Notes: generated by a model not told the origin, from the letters alone. Shown: positions 1 through 8,208, counted from the first letter of the stretch. The stretch is 33,247 nucleotides of DNA from Actinomycetota bacterium (GCA_902810695.1 CADDYV010000038.1:1-33247); one strand, 5' to 3'. Numbers and translations are program-made.

Positions 1-1
1 C

Positions 2-1381
2 TTAGCCCGGTATCGCGGCTACGGCCCGCTCTATCTCCTCCTCTGAGTATTCGAGGTCTACGAGTTCACCGGCGAGATAACGCTCGTAGGCGCCGAGGTC
101 GAAGTGGCCGTGCCCGCAGAGGTTGAACGCGATGACCTTCTCCTCCCCAGCTTCTTTGGCTTCGAGCGCCAGGTCCATCGCGGCCTTGATCGCGTGGTTC
201 ACCTCCGGCGCGGGCACTATCCCCTCGACCTGCGCGAATGTTACCCCGGCCTCGAACGTCGGGTTCTGCGGGTAGGCGCGGGCCTCGACGAAGCCGTGGT
301 GGACGAGCGCGCTCAGGATCGGGGAGTCCCCGTGGTAGCGCAGGCCCCCGGCGTGGATGCCCGCCGGAACGAATGAGTGCCCCAAAGTGTACATCTTCAT
401 CATCGGGGTAGTGCCTGCGGTATCCCCGAAGTCGTAGGTAAACCTGCCCTTGGTGAGCGTCGGGCAGGAGGCGGGCTCCACCGCTACGAAGCGAGTCCTG
501 CGGCTGCCCTTCAAGTTCTCCCGCAGAAACGGGAACGCGAACCCGCCGAAGTTGGAGCCGCCGCCCGCGCACCCGATCACGACATCCGGCCACTCCCCGG
601 CCATCTCCATCTGCTTTATGGCTTCCTGGCCGTTCACCGTCTGGTGCAGCAGCACGTGGTTCAGGACGCTCCCCAGCGAATACTTGGCATCCTCGTTTCC
701 CACCGCGTCCTCGACGGCCTCGCTGATGGCGATGCCCAGCGAGCCGGTCGTGTCCGGGTCCTCCGCCAGAACGTTGCGCCCTGCCTGCGTGATATCCGTG
801 GGGCTCGCGTGGACCTGCGCCCCGTAGGTCTGCATCATCACGCGCCGGTAGGGCTTCTGCTCGTAGGAGACACGCACCATGTAGACCGTGCACTCCATCC
901 CCATCAACCTGCACGCGAAGGCCAGCGAAGATCCCCACTGCCCCGCCCCGGTCTCGGTGGTCAGCCTGCGGACTCCCTCCTCGCGGTTGTAATAGGCCTG
1001 GGGGACGGCGGTGTTTGGTTTGTGGCTCCCCGGCGGGCTCACGCCCTCGTACTTGTAGTAGATGCGCGCCGGGGTATCCAGATACCTCTCCAGACGCCGG
1101 GCCCTGAAAAGCGGCGTCGGACGCCAGAGGGCGTAGATCTGGCGCACCTCCTCGGGTATGGGGATGTGGTTTTCGGTGGAGACCTCCTGGCGGATGATCT
1201 CCTGTGGAAAGATGGGGGTAAACGCATCCGGGCCTACCGGCTCGCGCGTTGCCGGGTGAATCGGCGGGTCGAGCTCGAACGGCAGATCCGGGACGATGTT
1301 GTACCAGCTCTCCGGCAGCTCCTTCTCGCTCAAAAGAAACTTCGTGGTCTCCACCTCGTAAAACCTCCTGCCTTCGGACAT
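2..1381 (-). CDS. trpB: TrpB2-type tryptophan synthase beta chain
   Basis: A PLP-dependent enzyme that joins indole with serine to make tryptophan in the cytoplasm. The 459-residue protein is complete and carries the PLP lysine K121 in GSHKPNTA, plus the phosphate-binding run [11 protein letters not shown] around residue 270. Its long N-terminal extension and its length match TrpB2 rather than classical TrpB1 (about 400 residues). No trpA or other trp gene is adjacent, which fits TrpB2, often a stand-alone indole-salvage enzyme; that role is inferred. The ATG at 1381 lacks a good Shine-Dalgarno site, but a -10 hexamer lies 8 nt before it, suggesting a leaderless message. The gene stops 2 nt from the left edge of the window. 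Confidence 0.93.
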   Translation of the reverse strand: MSEGRRFYEVETTKFLLSEKELPESWYNIVPDLPFELDPPIHPATREPVGPDAFTPIFPQEIIRQEVSTENHIPIPEEVRQIYALWRPTPLFRARRLERYLDTPARIYYKYEGVSPPGSHKPNTAVPQAYYNREEGVRRLTTETGAGQWGSSLAFACRLMGMECTVYMVRVSYEQKPYRRVMMQTYGAQVHASPTDITQAGRNVLAEDPDTTGSLGIAISEAVEDAVGNEDAKYSLGSVLNHVLLHQTVNGQEAIKQMEMAGEWPDVVIGCAGGGSNFGGFAFPFLRENLKGSRRTRFVAVEPASCPTLTKGRFTYDFGDTAGTTPMMKMYTLGHSFVPAGIHAGGLRYHGDSPILSALVHHGFVEARAYPQNPTFEAGVTFAQVEGIVPAPEVNHAIKAAMDLALEAKEAGEEKVIAFNLCGHGHFDLGAYERYLAGELVDLEYSEEEIERAVAAIPG

Positions 1382-1389
1382 CGCTTACC

Positions 1390-1419
1390 AGCATACAGGC
1401 TCCGGCGCTCTAAAGACAA
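1390..1419 (-). promoter_or_regulatory. Candidate leaderless promoter of trpB2
   Basis: Read on the minus strand, TTGTCT (1414-1419) is followed after 18 nt by TATGCT (1390-1395), preceded by TG as in an extended -10. Only 8 nt separate the -10 from the ATG at 1381, so transcription would begin at or one base before the start codon. Confidence 0.45.
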
Positions 1420-1429
1420 AAAGCGTTGC

Positions 1430-1792
1430 TCAGTGGCGCGCCAATCGGCGTCCGCTCTGGGTGGAAGGCGGCGTGTAGTCGAGTGCGTAGTACCGGTGAA
1501 GTCCAGCTTCCTGCTCGGCGGAGAGCTCGCCGTCGTGCTCTATGGTAGGCGCGTCCTTGACCTTCTCTTTGGTGTGTGAAATCTTGATGTAATCCCGGCC
1601 AAAAACAGCCCCTTTCAGGGGCACAAACGTCAGGCGTCGTCCGAGCATCCCCACCTTCATGCTGGCGAAGAGCGGCTCGTCGGTCTCCGAGTCGAAGTAG
1701 AAGTCCTCCACCTTGCTGAGGTACTCTCCGGCAGGGTCGAGCACGCTCTGACCGCGCCAGTCTCTTATGTTTTCGATCTCGACCAGGGCCAT
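1430..1792 (-). CDS. PRC-barrel domain protein
   Basis: A 120-residue soluble protein. Residues 8-85 match the PRC-barrel fold: the opening IRDWRGQSVLDPAGEYLSKV and the following DFYFDSETDEPLFASMKVG are typical of the family. PRC-barrel proteins occur in RNA processing, photosynthetic reaction centres and actinobacterial stress proteins; no specific role can be read here. The ATG at 1792 is preceded by AAAGG at suitable spacing. It lies between the S9 peptidase and trpB2 in the same direction, about 50 nt before trpB2, which seems to have its own promoter. No signal peptide or membrane segment is present. Confidence 0.75.
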   Translation of the reverse strand: MALVEIENIRDWRGQSVLDPAGEYLSKVEDFYFDSETDEPLFASMKVGMLGRRLTFVPLKGAVFGRDYIKISHTKEKVKDAPTIEHDGELSAEQEAGLHRYYALDYTPPSTQSGRRLARH

Positions 1793-1844
1793 CTCTCGCC
1801 TTTCTAAAAGGATACACTGCAGGATCCAATTTTAGACCAGCGTC

Positions 1845-3605
1845 CTACTCCGAGAGATGTTGGTCCAGGAAGCCGGCTATCTTTGGGTAGGCGTCCAGGC
1901 GGTTCTTGAGCTTGGCGAGGCCGTGGCCCTCGTCCTCGTAGAGCAGGTACTCCACCGCGCCGCCATTGCTTCTGACCTTCTCCACGATCTGCTCCGCCTC
2001 CCCCACCGGCACTCGCGGGTCGTTTTTGCCGTGGATCACCATGAGCGGGGCTTTTATGTTCCCGGCCTTGTGAATGGGACTTATGGACGCCAGGAAATTG
2101 CGATCCTTTTCCAGCGAGCCGTACTCGGGCTCTCTCAGGGCGCGGCGGTAGCTGCCGGTGTTCTCCAGGAAAGTTACCAGGTTGGCGATCCCCACGATGT
2201 CCACCCCGGCGCTCCACAGATCCGGGTACTCAGTGAGCGCCGCGAGCACCATGAACCCGCCGTAGGAGCCGCCCATGACCGCGATCTTCTGGTGGCCCCG
2301 CTCGCGCAGCCAGCGCGCGGCGAAGACGAGGTCCTCTACCGAGTCCATCCGCAGACGCACGTCGTCGAGGTGCGTGTACGCCTTTCCGTAGCCGGTCGAG
2401 CCGCGCACGTTGGGCGCGAAGACGGCGTACCCCCGGTGCAGGAAATACTGCGTCACGGGCGCGAAGAGCGGGCGCGCCTGGGACTCCGGGCCGCCGTGGA
2501 CATTCACGATGACGGGAGCCCGCTCCGCCTCTGGCTCGTAGAAGAGCGCCGGTATCTCGCGCCCGTCGAAGCTCGGGTAGCGCACGAGGCGCGGCCGGCG
2601 AAAGCTCTCGCGCGGAATACCAGCCGTCGAGGAGCGGGTCAGGCGGCGCGGCTCGCCGTCGGGCAGGTCCACGATCCAGACGTCCGGGTTGCGCTCGGGG
2701 CCGGTGAGCGTGAAGGCGAGCCTCGTTGAGTCCGGCGAGAACTCGAAGCCCCCGAGTATCCCCTGCGGAAGCTGCGGTCCCGCTATTCGCTTCCCCTTGC
2801 TGTTGAAGAGCAGGAAGTCCGAGTAACCTTCGACGTTGCGGCTCGCGAGCAGGTAGCGTCCATCCTTCGAGAGCTCGACGCTCTCCACATCCCAGTCGTC
2901 GGGAGTGAGATATTCAAGCTCCAGGCTGGAGAGATCCAGCCGCGCCAGCCGCATGAAGTCCCCGTCCCTGTCCGTGGCGAGGTAGGCCGCATCTCCCTCC
3001 GGGGTTACTCGCGCCGCCTGGAAGCGGGCGTCTCCCTCGTGCGGGGTGAGGAGTCTCGCCTTGCCGGTCGAGAGGTCCAGCAGGAAGAGATCGTTGTCGA
3101 GGTTGGAGCGGTGGCGGGAGACGATGAGGAACGAGCCTTCCGGGCCCCAGTCGGCTATCGTGTGGTAGCCGGAGACCTTCCAGACCATCTCCGGCTCGCA
3201 GTCTAGATCCTGCACGTAAACATCGAAATCAGTCCCGTTGCGGCGGGTTGCGGTGTAGGCGATGCGGCTTCCGTCCGGCGAGAATCCACCGAAGTAGTGG
3301 ATGGATTCGGGATCGCGCGTCAGGTCCCGTACCTCCGCCCCTTCGAGCAAGAAGATCTGGCTCCGCTCGTTGCCCCCGGCGTCCATGCAGAAGATCAACC
3401 TCTCCCCCTCCGGGGAGTATCTGGCCTCTGAAACCTGCTCCTCGTAGAAGGTCAACTGCTCCGGCCAGCCCCCGCCCTCCGCAACCTCCCAGACCTGCGG
3501 AACCCCGGTAATATCCGCAAGAAACGAAATGCGGCGCCCGTCCGGCGACCAACTCGCCCCGTACGCGCTACGAATTTTCAGATATCTGGCAAACTCGTAG
3601 GGCAA
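1845..3605 (-). CDS. S9 family (prolyl oligopeptidase-type) serine peptidase
   Basis: A probable cytoplasmic peptidase that cleaves short peptides. The N-terminal two thirds is a beta-propeller of PD40/WD40-like repeats (repeated SPDG motifs). The C-terminal part is an alpha/beta hydrolase with nucleophile Ser in GGSYGGFM (residue 447), Asp in NDPRVP (529) and His in DEGHG (561), so the triad is complete. The open frame extends to a TTG at 3635, but a strong purine-rich site (AGGAGAGAGGAGAGG) lies inside that extension, directly before the TTG at 3605. I therefore prefer 3605, giving 586 residues. No signal peptide is visible. The acyl-aminoacyl peptidase subgroup is the closest guess. Confidence 0.9.
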   Translation of the reverse strand: MPYEFARYLKIRSAYGASWSPDGRRISFLADITGVPQVWEVAEGGGWPEQLTFYEEQVSEARYSPEGERLIFCMDAGGNERSQIFLLEGAEVRDLTRDPESIHYFGGFSPDGSRIAYTATRRNGTDFDVYVQDLDCEPEMVWKVSGYHTIADWGPEGSFLIVSRHRSNLDNDLFLLDLSTGKARLLTPHEGDARFQAARVTPEGDAAYLATDRDGDFMRLARLDLSSLELEYLTPDDWDVESVELSKDGRYLLASRNVEGYSDFLLFNSKGKRIAGPQLPQGILGGFEFSPDSTRLAFTLTGPERNPDVWIVDLPDGEPRRLTRSSTAGIPRESFRRPRLVRYPSFDGREIPALFYEPEAERAPVIVNVHGGPESQARPLFAPVTQYFLHRGYAVFAPNVRGSTGYGKAYTHLDDVRLRMDSVEDLVFAARWLRERGHQKIAVMGGSYGGFMVLAALTEYPDLWSAGVDIVGIANLVTFLENTGSYRRALREPEYGSLEKDRNFLASISPIHKAGNIKAPLMVIHGKNDPRVPVGEAEQIVEKVRSNGGAVEYLLYEDEGHGLAKLKNRLDAYPKIAGFLDQHLSE

Positions 3606-3773
3606 ATACCTCTCCTCTCTCCTGTGAATAAGCAAGTATTAAAACTATAGCTAGTTTAGCGTGAAATGCGCAGCAAACAGCCTGCAACTCACTACATCCA
3701 TCGTTGAAATCCTTATTTTCACGCAAGAACTTTGCGAATTTTTAGTTACAAGACGTCTGTTAAAAATTTCACA

Positions 3774-3795
3774 TGCAAGCCGAAACCTGCTTGCA
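3774..3795. promoter_or_regulatory. Inverted repeat, candidate operator of rlpA-like gene
   Basis: A perfect 7-bp inverted repeat TGCAAGC / GCTTGCA (3774-3780 and 3789-3795) with an 8-nt spacer overlaps the -35 of the next promoter. A second, shorter one, CGCAA / TTGCG with a 5-nt spacer, lies at 3722-3736. Position suggests a regulator-binding site; the regulator is unknown. The surrounding 3636-3860 stretch is clearly more AT-rich than the genes around it. Confidence 0.3.
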
Positions 3796-3818
3796 AAGCG
3801 GATTCTTTCTGCTATCCT
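3791..3818 (+). promoter_or_regulatory. Candidate promoter of the RlpA-like gene
   Basis: TTGCAA (3791-3796), a 16-nt spacer and TATCCT (3813-3818) would start transcription near 3825, leaving a leader of about 35 nt that contains the strong ribosome site GGAGGGGG before the TTG at 3861. Confidence 0.4.
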
Positions 3819-3860
3819 CCTGCACCGTTGTTGTGAAGGCAAATCTGGAGGGGGACTCAT

Positions 3861-4244
3861 TTGAAGTCTTTACTCAAGATGTTGTTTGTTGCTGGTGTGA
3901 TGGTCCTATCGGTAGCGTTTGTGCAGAAGTCGGCACAGGCCACTCCCATGGTTGCTAGCTGGTATGGACCGGGCTTCCAGGGAGCCACGACCGCGAGCGG
4001 AGAGCCGTTCAACATGTACGACTACACCGCGGCCTCGCCGTATCTGCCGTTCGGCACGCAGCTCCAGGTCTGCTACCAGGGATGTGTAACCGTTACGGTC
4101 AACGACCGTGGCCCGTACGCGTATGGTAGGCAGTTGGACCTCTCCTACGGCGCGGCCCAGGCTATCGGGCTCTACGGCGTCGGCACCGTTGATGCGACGG
4201 TGGTTGGTTACTCGCCCTCCTACTACGGCTACTCCTACTACTAG
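3861..4244 (+). CDS. Secreted RlpA-like double-psi beta-barrel protein
   Basis: A short exported protein with an RlpA-like domain, a family of septal lytic transglycosylases and expansin-like wall-binding proteins. Residues 1-27 form a signal peptide ending in QKSAQA. The barrel spans about 30-115 and shows the family's opening ASWYGPGF, the TASGEPFN segment and the motif VTVNDRGPY with its conserved Asp. Two cysteines (VCYQGC) may form a disulfide. There is no SPOR domain, and the protein ends in a Tyr/Ser-rich tail (YSPSYYGYSYY). At 127 residues it is a minimal one-domain form. The TTG start is supported by GGAGGGGG just upstream. It is monocistronic, with its own promoter and terminator. 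Confidence 0.85.
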   Translation: MKSLLKMLFVAGVMVLSVAFVQKSAQATPMVASWYGPGFQGATTASGEPFNMYDYTAASPYLPFGTQLQVCYQGCVTVTVNDRGPYAYGRQLDLSYGAAQAIGLYGVGTVDATVVGYSPSYYGYSYY

Positions 4245-4268
4245 AGCACCAGCCTTTGAGGGAGTGGG

Positions 4269-4298
4269 GTGCGGCGGCTTCTGTCGCCGCACTTTTTT
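4269..4298 (+). terminator. Rho-independent terminator after the RlpA-like gene
   Basis: A perfect 8-bp stem GTGCGGCG (4269-4276) / CGCCGCAC (4285-4292) with an 8-nt loop is followed directly by six T residues. Confidence 0.9.
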
Positions 4299-4326
4299 AT
4301 GTCCATCTACCCTGTCTTCCCCGCAC

Positions 4327-4351
4327 GTTTCGCGAGATGGTTCGCGGGAAT
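4327..4351 (+). promoter_or_regulatory. Candidate stress-sigma-type promoter of the CNB pair
   Basis: GTTT (4327-4330), a 15-nt spacer and GGGAAT (4346-4351) differ by one base from the actinobacterial SigB/SigF consensus GTTT-N15-GGGTAT. A TATATA run follows at 4351-4356, so a housekeeping -10 is also possible. The leader to the ATG at 4465 would be about 105 nt. Confidence 0.35.
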
Positions 4352-4464
4352 ATATAGTTTCAAGCTGCTTTGGTATCGAGAGAAGCATGAGGGTTAGTGG
4401 ATGAACTTCGAGGATAAAGACTCCCTATTCGGTGGGCGCGAGACATGAGGCAGAAGATCCCCCG

Positions 4465-4992
4465 ATGACGCCCGAGGAGTTTATCTCAAAGGTCGGGTTC
4501 TTCGACTCTCTCACCGACGAGGAGCGAGCCGGGTTCGTCGAGGCATCGGAGTTGGTTTCCTTCGAGCCGGGCGAGACACTCATAGTAGAAGGAGAGGAGC
4601 AAGAGAGCCTTTACGTCCTCATCTCGGGTCGGGTCGAGGTTCTGAAGAGAGTTCCTGGCGAGGGAGACCGCGTGCTCGCCGAGATAGAGGCGGGCGAGGA
4701 GCACCCCGTCGTCGGCGAACGGGGACTTCTGGGGGGCAGCGGCGCCTCGGCTACCGTCCGCGCCAGGAGCAGGGTCGAGGCGATAAAGCTTCCCCGCGAA
4801 ACGTTCCGGCGTATGATCTCCGAGGGCAACCTTGCCGCCTACAAGCTCTCCTACCGCATCGCCCGCACCCTCGCTCAGAGGCTGATCCGGCTCGACGAAG
4901 AGGTGGTCCGGGCCATCAACGAGCTGGAGGACAAGGGCGAGACCGACTTCGAAGCCTTCCGCGACAAACTCTTGACCGACTGGTCTATATAG
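4465..4992 (+). CDS. Cyclic nucleotide-binding domain protein (copy 1)
   Basis: A 175-residue cytoplasmic protein whose main part (about 10-125) is a cAMP-receptor-type cyclic nucleotide-binding fold: FEPGETLIVEGEEQESLYVLISGRVEV gives the glycine-containing beta-roll (shown here as a family signature), followed by the GERGLLGGSGASATVRA phosphate-binding-cassette region. No helix-turn-helix follows; it ends in a helical tail with FEAFRDKLLTDWSI. It may therefore be a sensor or adaptor rather than a transcription factor. I chose the ATG at 4465 over the in-frame GTG at 4432 because it aligns with the paralogue and gives the same length. Next to it and 10 nt away is copy 2, so the two are very likely co-transcribed. 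Confidence 0.82.
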   Translation: MTPEEFISKVGFFDSLTDEERAGFVEASELVSFEPGETLIVEGEEQESLYVLISGRVEVLKRVPGEGDRVLAEIEAGEEHPVVGERGLLGGSGASATVRARSRVEAIKLPRETFRRMISEGNLAAYKLSYRIARTLAQRLIRLDEEVVRAINELEDKGETDFEAFRDKLLTDWSI

Positions 4993-5002
4993 AGGAGGCG
5001 AG

Positions 5003-5530
5003 ATGCAACAGACGCCATCCCTGGAAGACATAGAACTCTTCAAGCGTCTGAACACCAGCGAGAGAGACGAGTTATCGAGGCTGATGAAGCGGGTCAGGTT
5101 CCGGATCGGGGAGAAGCTCATCGAGGAGGGTGGCTACGACAACACGCTCTACGTGCTCACCTCGGGGACCGTCGAAGTCTACAAGCGGGTCGCCGCAGGA
5201 CGCGCCCAGCGCCTGGCAACCATGAGCGCGCCCACCGTCGTGGGCGAGATCGGCCTTCTCGCCGGACAGAGAGCCGTTGCTACCGTCTCGGCGCGTACCA
5301 GGGTCGAGGGTTACAGCCTCCCGCGAAAAGAATTTCTGGCGCTGCTGGAGAGCGAGTCCCCGGCAGCCTTCAAGGTCGTCTACGAGCTTGGATGCACCCT
5401 AGCCAGCCGCATGGCCGAAACCGACAAATCCATATCCCGCATCATCACCGAACTGGATAGCTTCGACCCCGACCAGACCCGCGACTTCAGCGTCTTTCGG
5501 GACACGCTCATCCAGGAGTGGAGCTTTTAA
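5003..5530 (+). CDS. Cyclic nucleotide-binding domain protein (copy 2)
   Basis: A 175-residue paralogue of the preceding gene, with a clear ribosome site (GAGGAGGCGAG) before the ATG. The cyclic nucleotide-binding roll covers about 10-125 (FRIGEKLIEEGG, TLYVLTSGTVEVYKR), with VGEIGLLAGQRAVATVSA in the phosphate-cassette position. The cassette keeps the GE pair and an Arg/Ala-Thr stretch, so ligand binding is plausible but not proven. Like copy 1 it lacks a DNA-binding domain and ends in a matching tail, FSVFRDTLIQEWSF. Its stop lies 4 nt from the stop of the convergent polyphosphate kinase gene. Nothing shows which nucleotide it binds. Confidence 0.84.
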   Translation: MQQTPSLEDIELFKRLNTSERDELSRLMKRVRFRIGEKLIEEGGYDNTLYVLTSGTVEVYKRVAAGRAQRLATMSAPTVVGEIGLLAGQRAVATVSARTRVEGYSLPRKEFLALLESESPAAFKVVYELGCTLASRMAETDKSISRIITELDSFDPDQTRDFSVFRDTLIQEWSF

Positions 5531-5534
5531 GAGC

Positions 5535-7661
5535 CTATTCCACTAGGCCTCTCTCTACGGCTACGCTGGCTGTGGGATCCTCGATCAGGATCGCCTGGCT
5601 GTCCAGGGATTCCTCTCCATCTCTGGGGCGCAACCGCTTGAAGGTTCCGTCCGGCTTCATCTCCCAGCCGTTGGCTGTATCGGCGAGTTGCAGGCGCATG
5701 ATGCGCCCTACCCTCCGGCGGTGGTGCTCCTCACGCAGCGGAAAGACCTGCTCGACGCGCCGGTCCAGGTTGCGCTGCATCATGTCCGCGCTGCCGAGGA
5801 ATATCTTCTCGTCCTCACCCTCCCCGAAGGCGAAGATCCTCGCGTGCTCCAGAAAGCGTCCCACCAGCGAGACCACCCGGATGTTCTCGCTCACGCCCTC
5901 GATGCCCGGCTTCAGGCAGCAGATTCCCCGCACGATGAGTTCTATCTTCACCCCCGCTTGCGACGCCCGGTAGAGGGCTTCGATGATCTCGGGGTCAGTC
6001 AGCGCGTTCGTCTTCCAGGTTATGGAGGCGGGCCCGCCGTTTGTGGCCCTCTGTGTCTGCTCTTCGATCAGGCGCAGGACACCGTCGCGCAGGGTCAGCG
6101 GGGCGACGAGCAGGGCATTGTACTCCTCCTGCGCAGAGTAGCCCGTGAGGTAGTTGAAGAGGTCTGTGGCATCCTCGCAGAGCTTCGGGTCGTCGGTAAA
6201 GTACGAGAAGTCGGTGTAGATGCGGGCCGTCGAGGGGTTGTAATTGCCGGTTCCGAGGTGCACGTAGCGCCTCAATCCCTGTCCCTCCCGCCGGACGACC
6301 AGGCAGATCTTGGCGTGCGTCTTGAGGCCCACGATGCCGTAGGCTACGTGCACGCCCTGCGCCTCCAGCTTCTTCGCCCACCCGATGTTCGGCTGCTCGT
6401 CGAAGCGCGCTTTCAGCTCCACCAGTACGGCCACCTGCGTCTGCTCGTCGCGAGCCTCGGAGAGAGCCTCGACTATGGGAGAGTTCGAACCCACCCGGTA
6501 GAGAGTCTGCTTGATCGCGAGCACGTTCGGGTCCGAGGCGGCAGCGCGCACGAACTCCACCACCGGCGCGAACGAATCGTAGGGGTGATAGAGCAGGATG
6601 TCGCCGTTCCGAATAGCCGAGGTGATGGAGTGGGAGCTTCGTAGCTCATCCGGCACCCGCGGGGTCAGAGGAGGATAGAGAAGGTCCGAGCGTTCCAGGT
6701 GCGTAAGCTCGGAGAAATCTCCCAGCCCAACCGGCTCCGGCACGGCGTAGACGGATTTAGGATCTATCCCGAGGTTGGTCGCGAGCCACTCGCGCAAACC
6801 CTCCGGCATCTCATCGGTAACCACGAGCCTTACGCTCTGACCGAACCAGCGGCCTTCCAGCTCGTCCTCTATGGCCTGCAAGAGATCTGCGGCCTCGTCC
6901 TCCTCGATCACGAAGTCCGCGTTGCGCGTAACCTGGAAGATGTAACTGGCCGTAACGTTCTTCCCCGGAAACAGCTCGTCCAGGTTGGCCGCTATGACCT
7001 CCTCGACCCGTACCAGCCGGATCTCCTGACGCTGCCTGCTCCTGTTTGCGCCATCATCCGAAAGGCGCATGAAGCGGTCTATGGTCGTGGGCACTTTCAG
7101 GCGCGCCATCACCCGCCTGCCAACGTCCTCGATCACGACGAGCAGGTTCAGCGAGAGGTTGGAGATGTGGGGGAATGGGTGGGCCGGGTCTATGGCGAGC
7201 GGAGTCAGGACCGGCAGTATGTCCCGGATAAACCTCTCCCGAAGCTCCTTCTTCTCTTTCCTGCGGAGCCTGTCGTAAGGAACGAGGTTTACCCCCTCCC
7301 GCCTGAGCGCGGGCAGGAGCACCCGTTCGAGCACCTCCCTCTGTTCGGCGAGGAAATCTTCAGTATGGTCGTGGATGCGGGAGAGTTGCTCCTCGGGGGT
7401 CATCCCGTCGGGGACCGGGTTGGGAAGCTCGGCGGCGACCTGCTGCTGGAGCCCCGAGACCCGGATCATAAAGAACTCGTCCAGGTTCGTCGCGGAGATC
7501 GCCACGAAGCGAACCCTCTCCAGAAGCGGGTGCCGCTCGTCCCAGGCCTGCGCCAGCACCCTCTCGTTGAAGGAGAGCCAGGAAAGCTCCCGGTTTATGT
7601 ACAAAGACGGGTCCGAGAGGTTTACCCTCCGCGCGCCCTGCTCGCGCGCCACATCGGTCAA
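5535..7661 (-). CDS. ppk1: Polyphosphate kinase 1
   Basis: Transfers the gamma phosphate of ATP to inorganic polyphosphate, reversibly, usually at the membrane. The 708-residue length is normal. The N-terminal domain begins with the family signature YINRELSWLSFNERVL. The catalytic phosphohistidine is H449 in GLKTHAK, followed by RRYVHLGTGNYNPSTARIYTD; the second conserved His is H606 in LEHARIF, before FLGSADMMQRNLDRRVE. All key residues appear present. The ATG at 7661 has GAGGAGG 5-9 nt upstream. A -10-like TATGAT lies on the minus strand at 7715-7720. The gene converges tail-to-tail with the cyclic-nucleotide-binding pair, with only a 4-nt gap and no room for a separate terminator. Confidence 0.97.
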   Translation of the reverse strand: MTDVAREQGARRVNLSDPSLYINRELSWLSFNERVLAQAWDERHPLLERVRFVAISATNLDEFFMIRVSGLQQQVAAELPNPVPDGMTPEEQLSRIHDHTEDFLAEQREVLERVLLPALRREGVNLVPYDRLRRKEKKELRERFIRDILPVLTPLAIDPAHPFPHISNLSLNLLVVIEDVGRRVMARLKVPTTIDRFMRLSDDGANRSRQRQEIRLVRVEEVIAANLDELFPGKNVTASYIFQVTRNADFVIEEDEAADLLQAIEDELEGRWFGQSVRLVVTDEMPEGLREWLATNLGIDPKSVYAVPEPVGLGDFSELTHLERSDLLYPPLTPRVPDELRSSHSITSAIRNGDILLYHPYDSFAPVVEFVRAAASDPNVLAIKQTLYRVGSNSPIVEALSEARDEQTQVAVLVELKARFDEQPNIGWAKKLEAQGVHVAYGIVGLKTHAKICLVVRREGQGLRRYVHLGTGNYNPSTARIYTDFSYFTDDPKLCEDATDLFNYLTGYSAQEEYNALLVAPLTLRDGVLRLIEEQTQRATNGGPASITWKTNALTDPEIIEALYRASQAGVKIELIVRGICCLKPGIEGVSENIRVVSLVGRFLEHARIFAFGEGEDEKIFLGSADMMQRNLDRRVEQVFPLREEHHRRRVGRIMRLQLADTANGWEMKPDGTFKRLRPRDGEESLDSQAILIEDPTASVAVERGLVE

Positions 7662-7760
7662 GACGTTCCCTCCTCACAAAACCGCATGTCCAGCGTGATT
7701 TCCTACACCACTAAATCATAATCCACCACACCACCGTGATACATTCTGCCCGAGATATTC

Positions 7761-8159
7761 GTGATCCACCGGAGGAGTACCATCGCAAAGAAAAAGAAGA
7801 GGCAGAAACGCGCAAAGACAAACGGCTCTCCCGAAACCCGGAAGGCGAAGGTCCGCGACTACGATACCCATGTCTTCCTGTGCAGCGGCGGCGACTGCAA
7901 GAAGCGGGGCGCGAAGAAGATCCGCAAGGCTCTCAAGAGCGAACTGCGCTCTGCGGGGATGAACCGGGACGTGCGCGTTGACGCGGTGGACTGCCTCGGC
8001 CTGTGCAAGCACGGCCCCAACGCCGTCCTCTATCCGGGCGGAACCTGGTACGCGGGGCTCCAAGAGGAAGACACTCTGGAGATCGTAGAGAAGCATCTCA
8101 AGCGCGGCGAGCAGATCACGCGTCTCACGGTGGAGATTCAATCCCGCAAAAAGAAGTAG
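7761..8159 (+). CDS. Thioredoxin-like [2Fe-2S] ferredoxin
   Basis: A small soluble electron carrier of the thioredoxin-fold [2Fe-2S] ferredoxin family. The four cluster ligands are C41 and C46 (LCSGGDC) and C78 and C82 (DCLGLCKHGPN), counted from the GTG; family spacing is intact. The N-terminus is very basic (AKKKKRQKR) and the C-terminus ends in RKKK, unusual for a ferredoxin and possibly nucleic-acid or membrane contacting. The start is uncertain: GTG at 7761 has no ribosome site, whereas GGAGG at 7771-7775 sits 6 nt before an ATC codon at 7782 that would give I/M-AKKKKR. The redox partner is unknown; no partner gene is next to it. Confidence 0.85.
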   Translation: MIHRRSTIAKKKKRQKRAKTNGSPETRKAKVRDYDTHVFLCSGGDCKKRGAKKIRKALKSELRSAGMNRDVRVDAVDCLGLCKHGPNAVLYPGGTWYAGLQEEDTLEIVEKHLKRGEQITRLTVEIQSRKKK

Positions 8160-8195
8160 AGGCCGGACCTTCTATGGCCCGGCCTCACGGTTTTT
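8159..8195 (+). terminator. Terminator between ferredoxin and sortase genes
   Basis: GAGGCCGG (8159-8166) pairs perfectly with CCGGCCTC (8179-8186); ACC/TGG inside the loop extends the stem. CACGG and five T residues follow. It begins in the ferredoxin stop codon region and could also act on the convergent sortase transcript, though with a poorer T run there. Confidence 0.75.
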
Positions 8196-8208
8196 CGGAT
8201 TGATCGAA

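Noticed and set aside
66-1394. Long minus-strand frame overlapping trpB2 (442 codons) and several plus-strand frames at 104-1579
   Set aside because: Shadows of the high-GC trpB2 frame, rich in Arg, Pro and Gly, with no domain.
3636-3860. c-di-AMP riboswitch before the RlpA-like gene, as seen for other actinobacterial wall hydrolases
   Set aside because: The predicted leader is only about 35 nt, too short for a ydaO element, and no conserved core was found.
5688-7721. Long plus-strand frames opposite ppk1
   Set aside because: No motifs; they follow the codon periodicity of ppk1 on the other strand.
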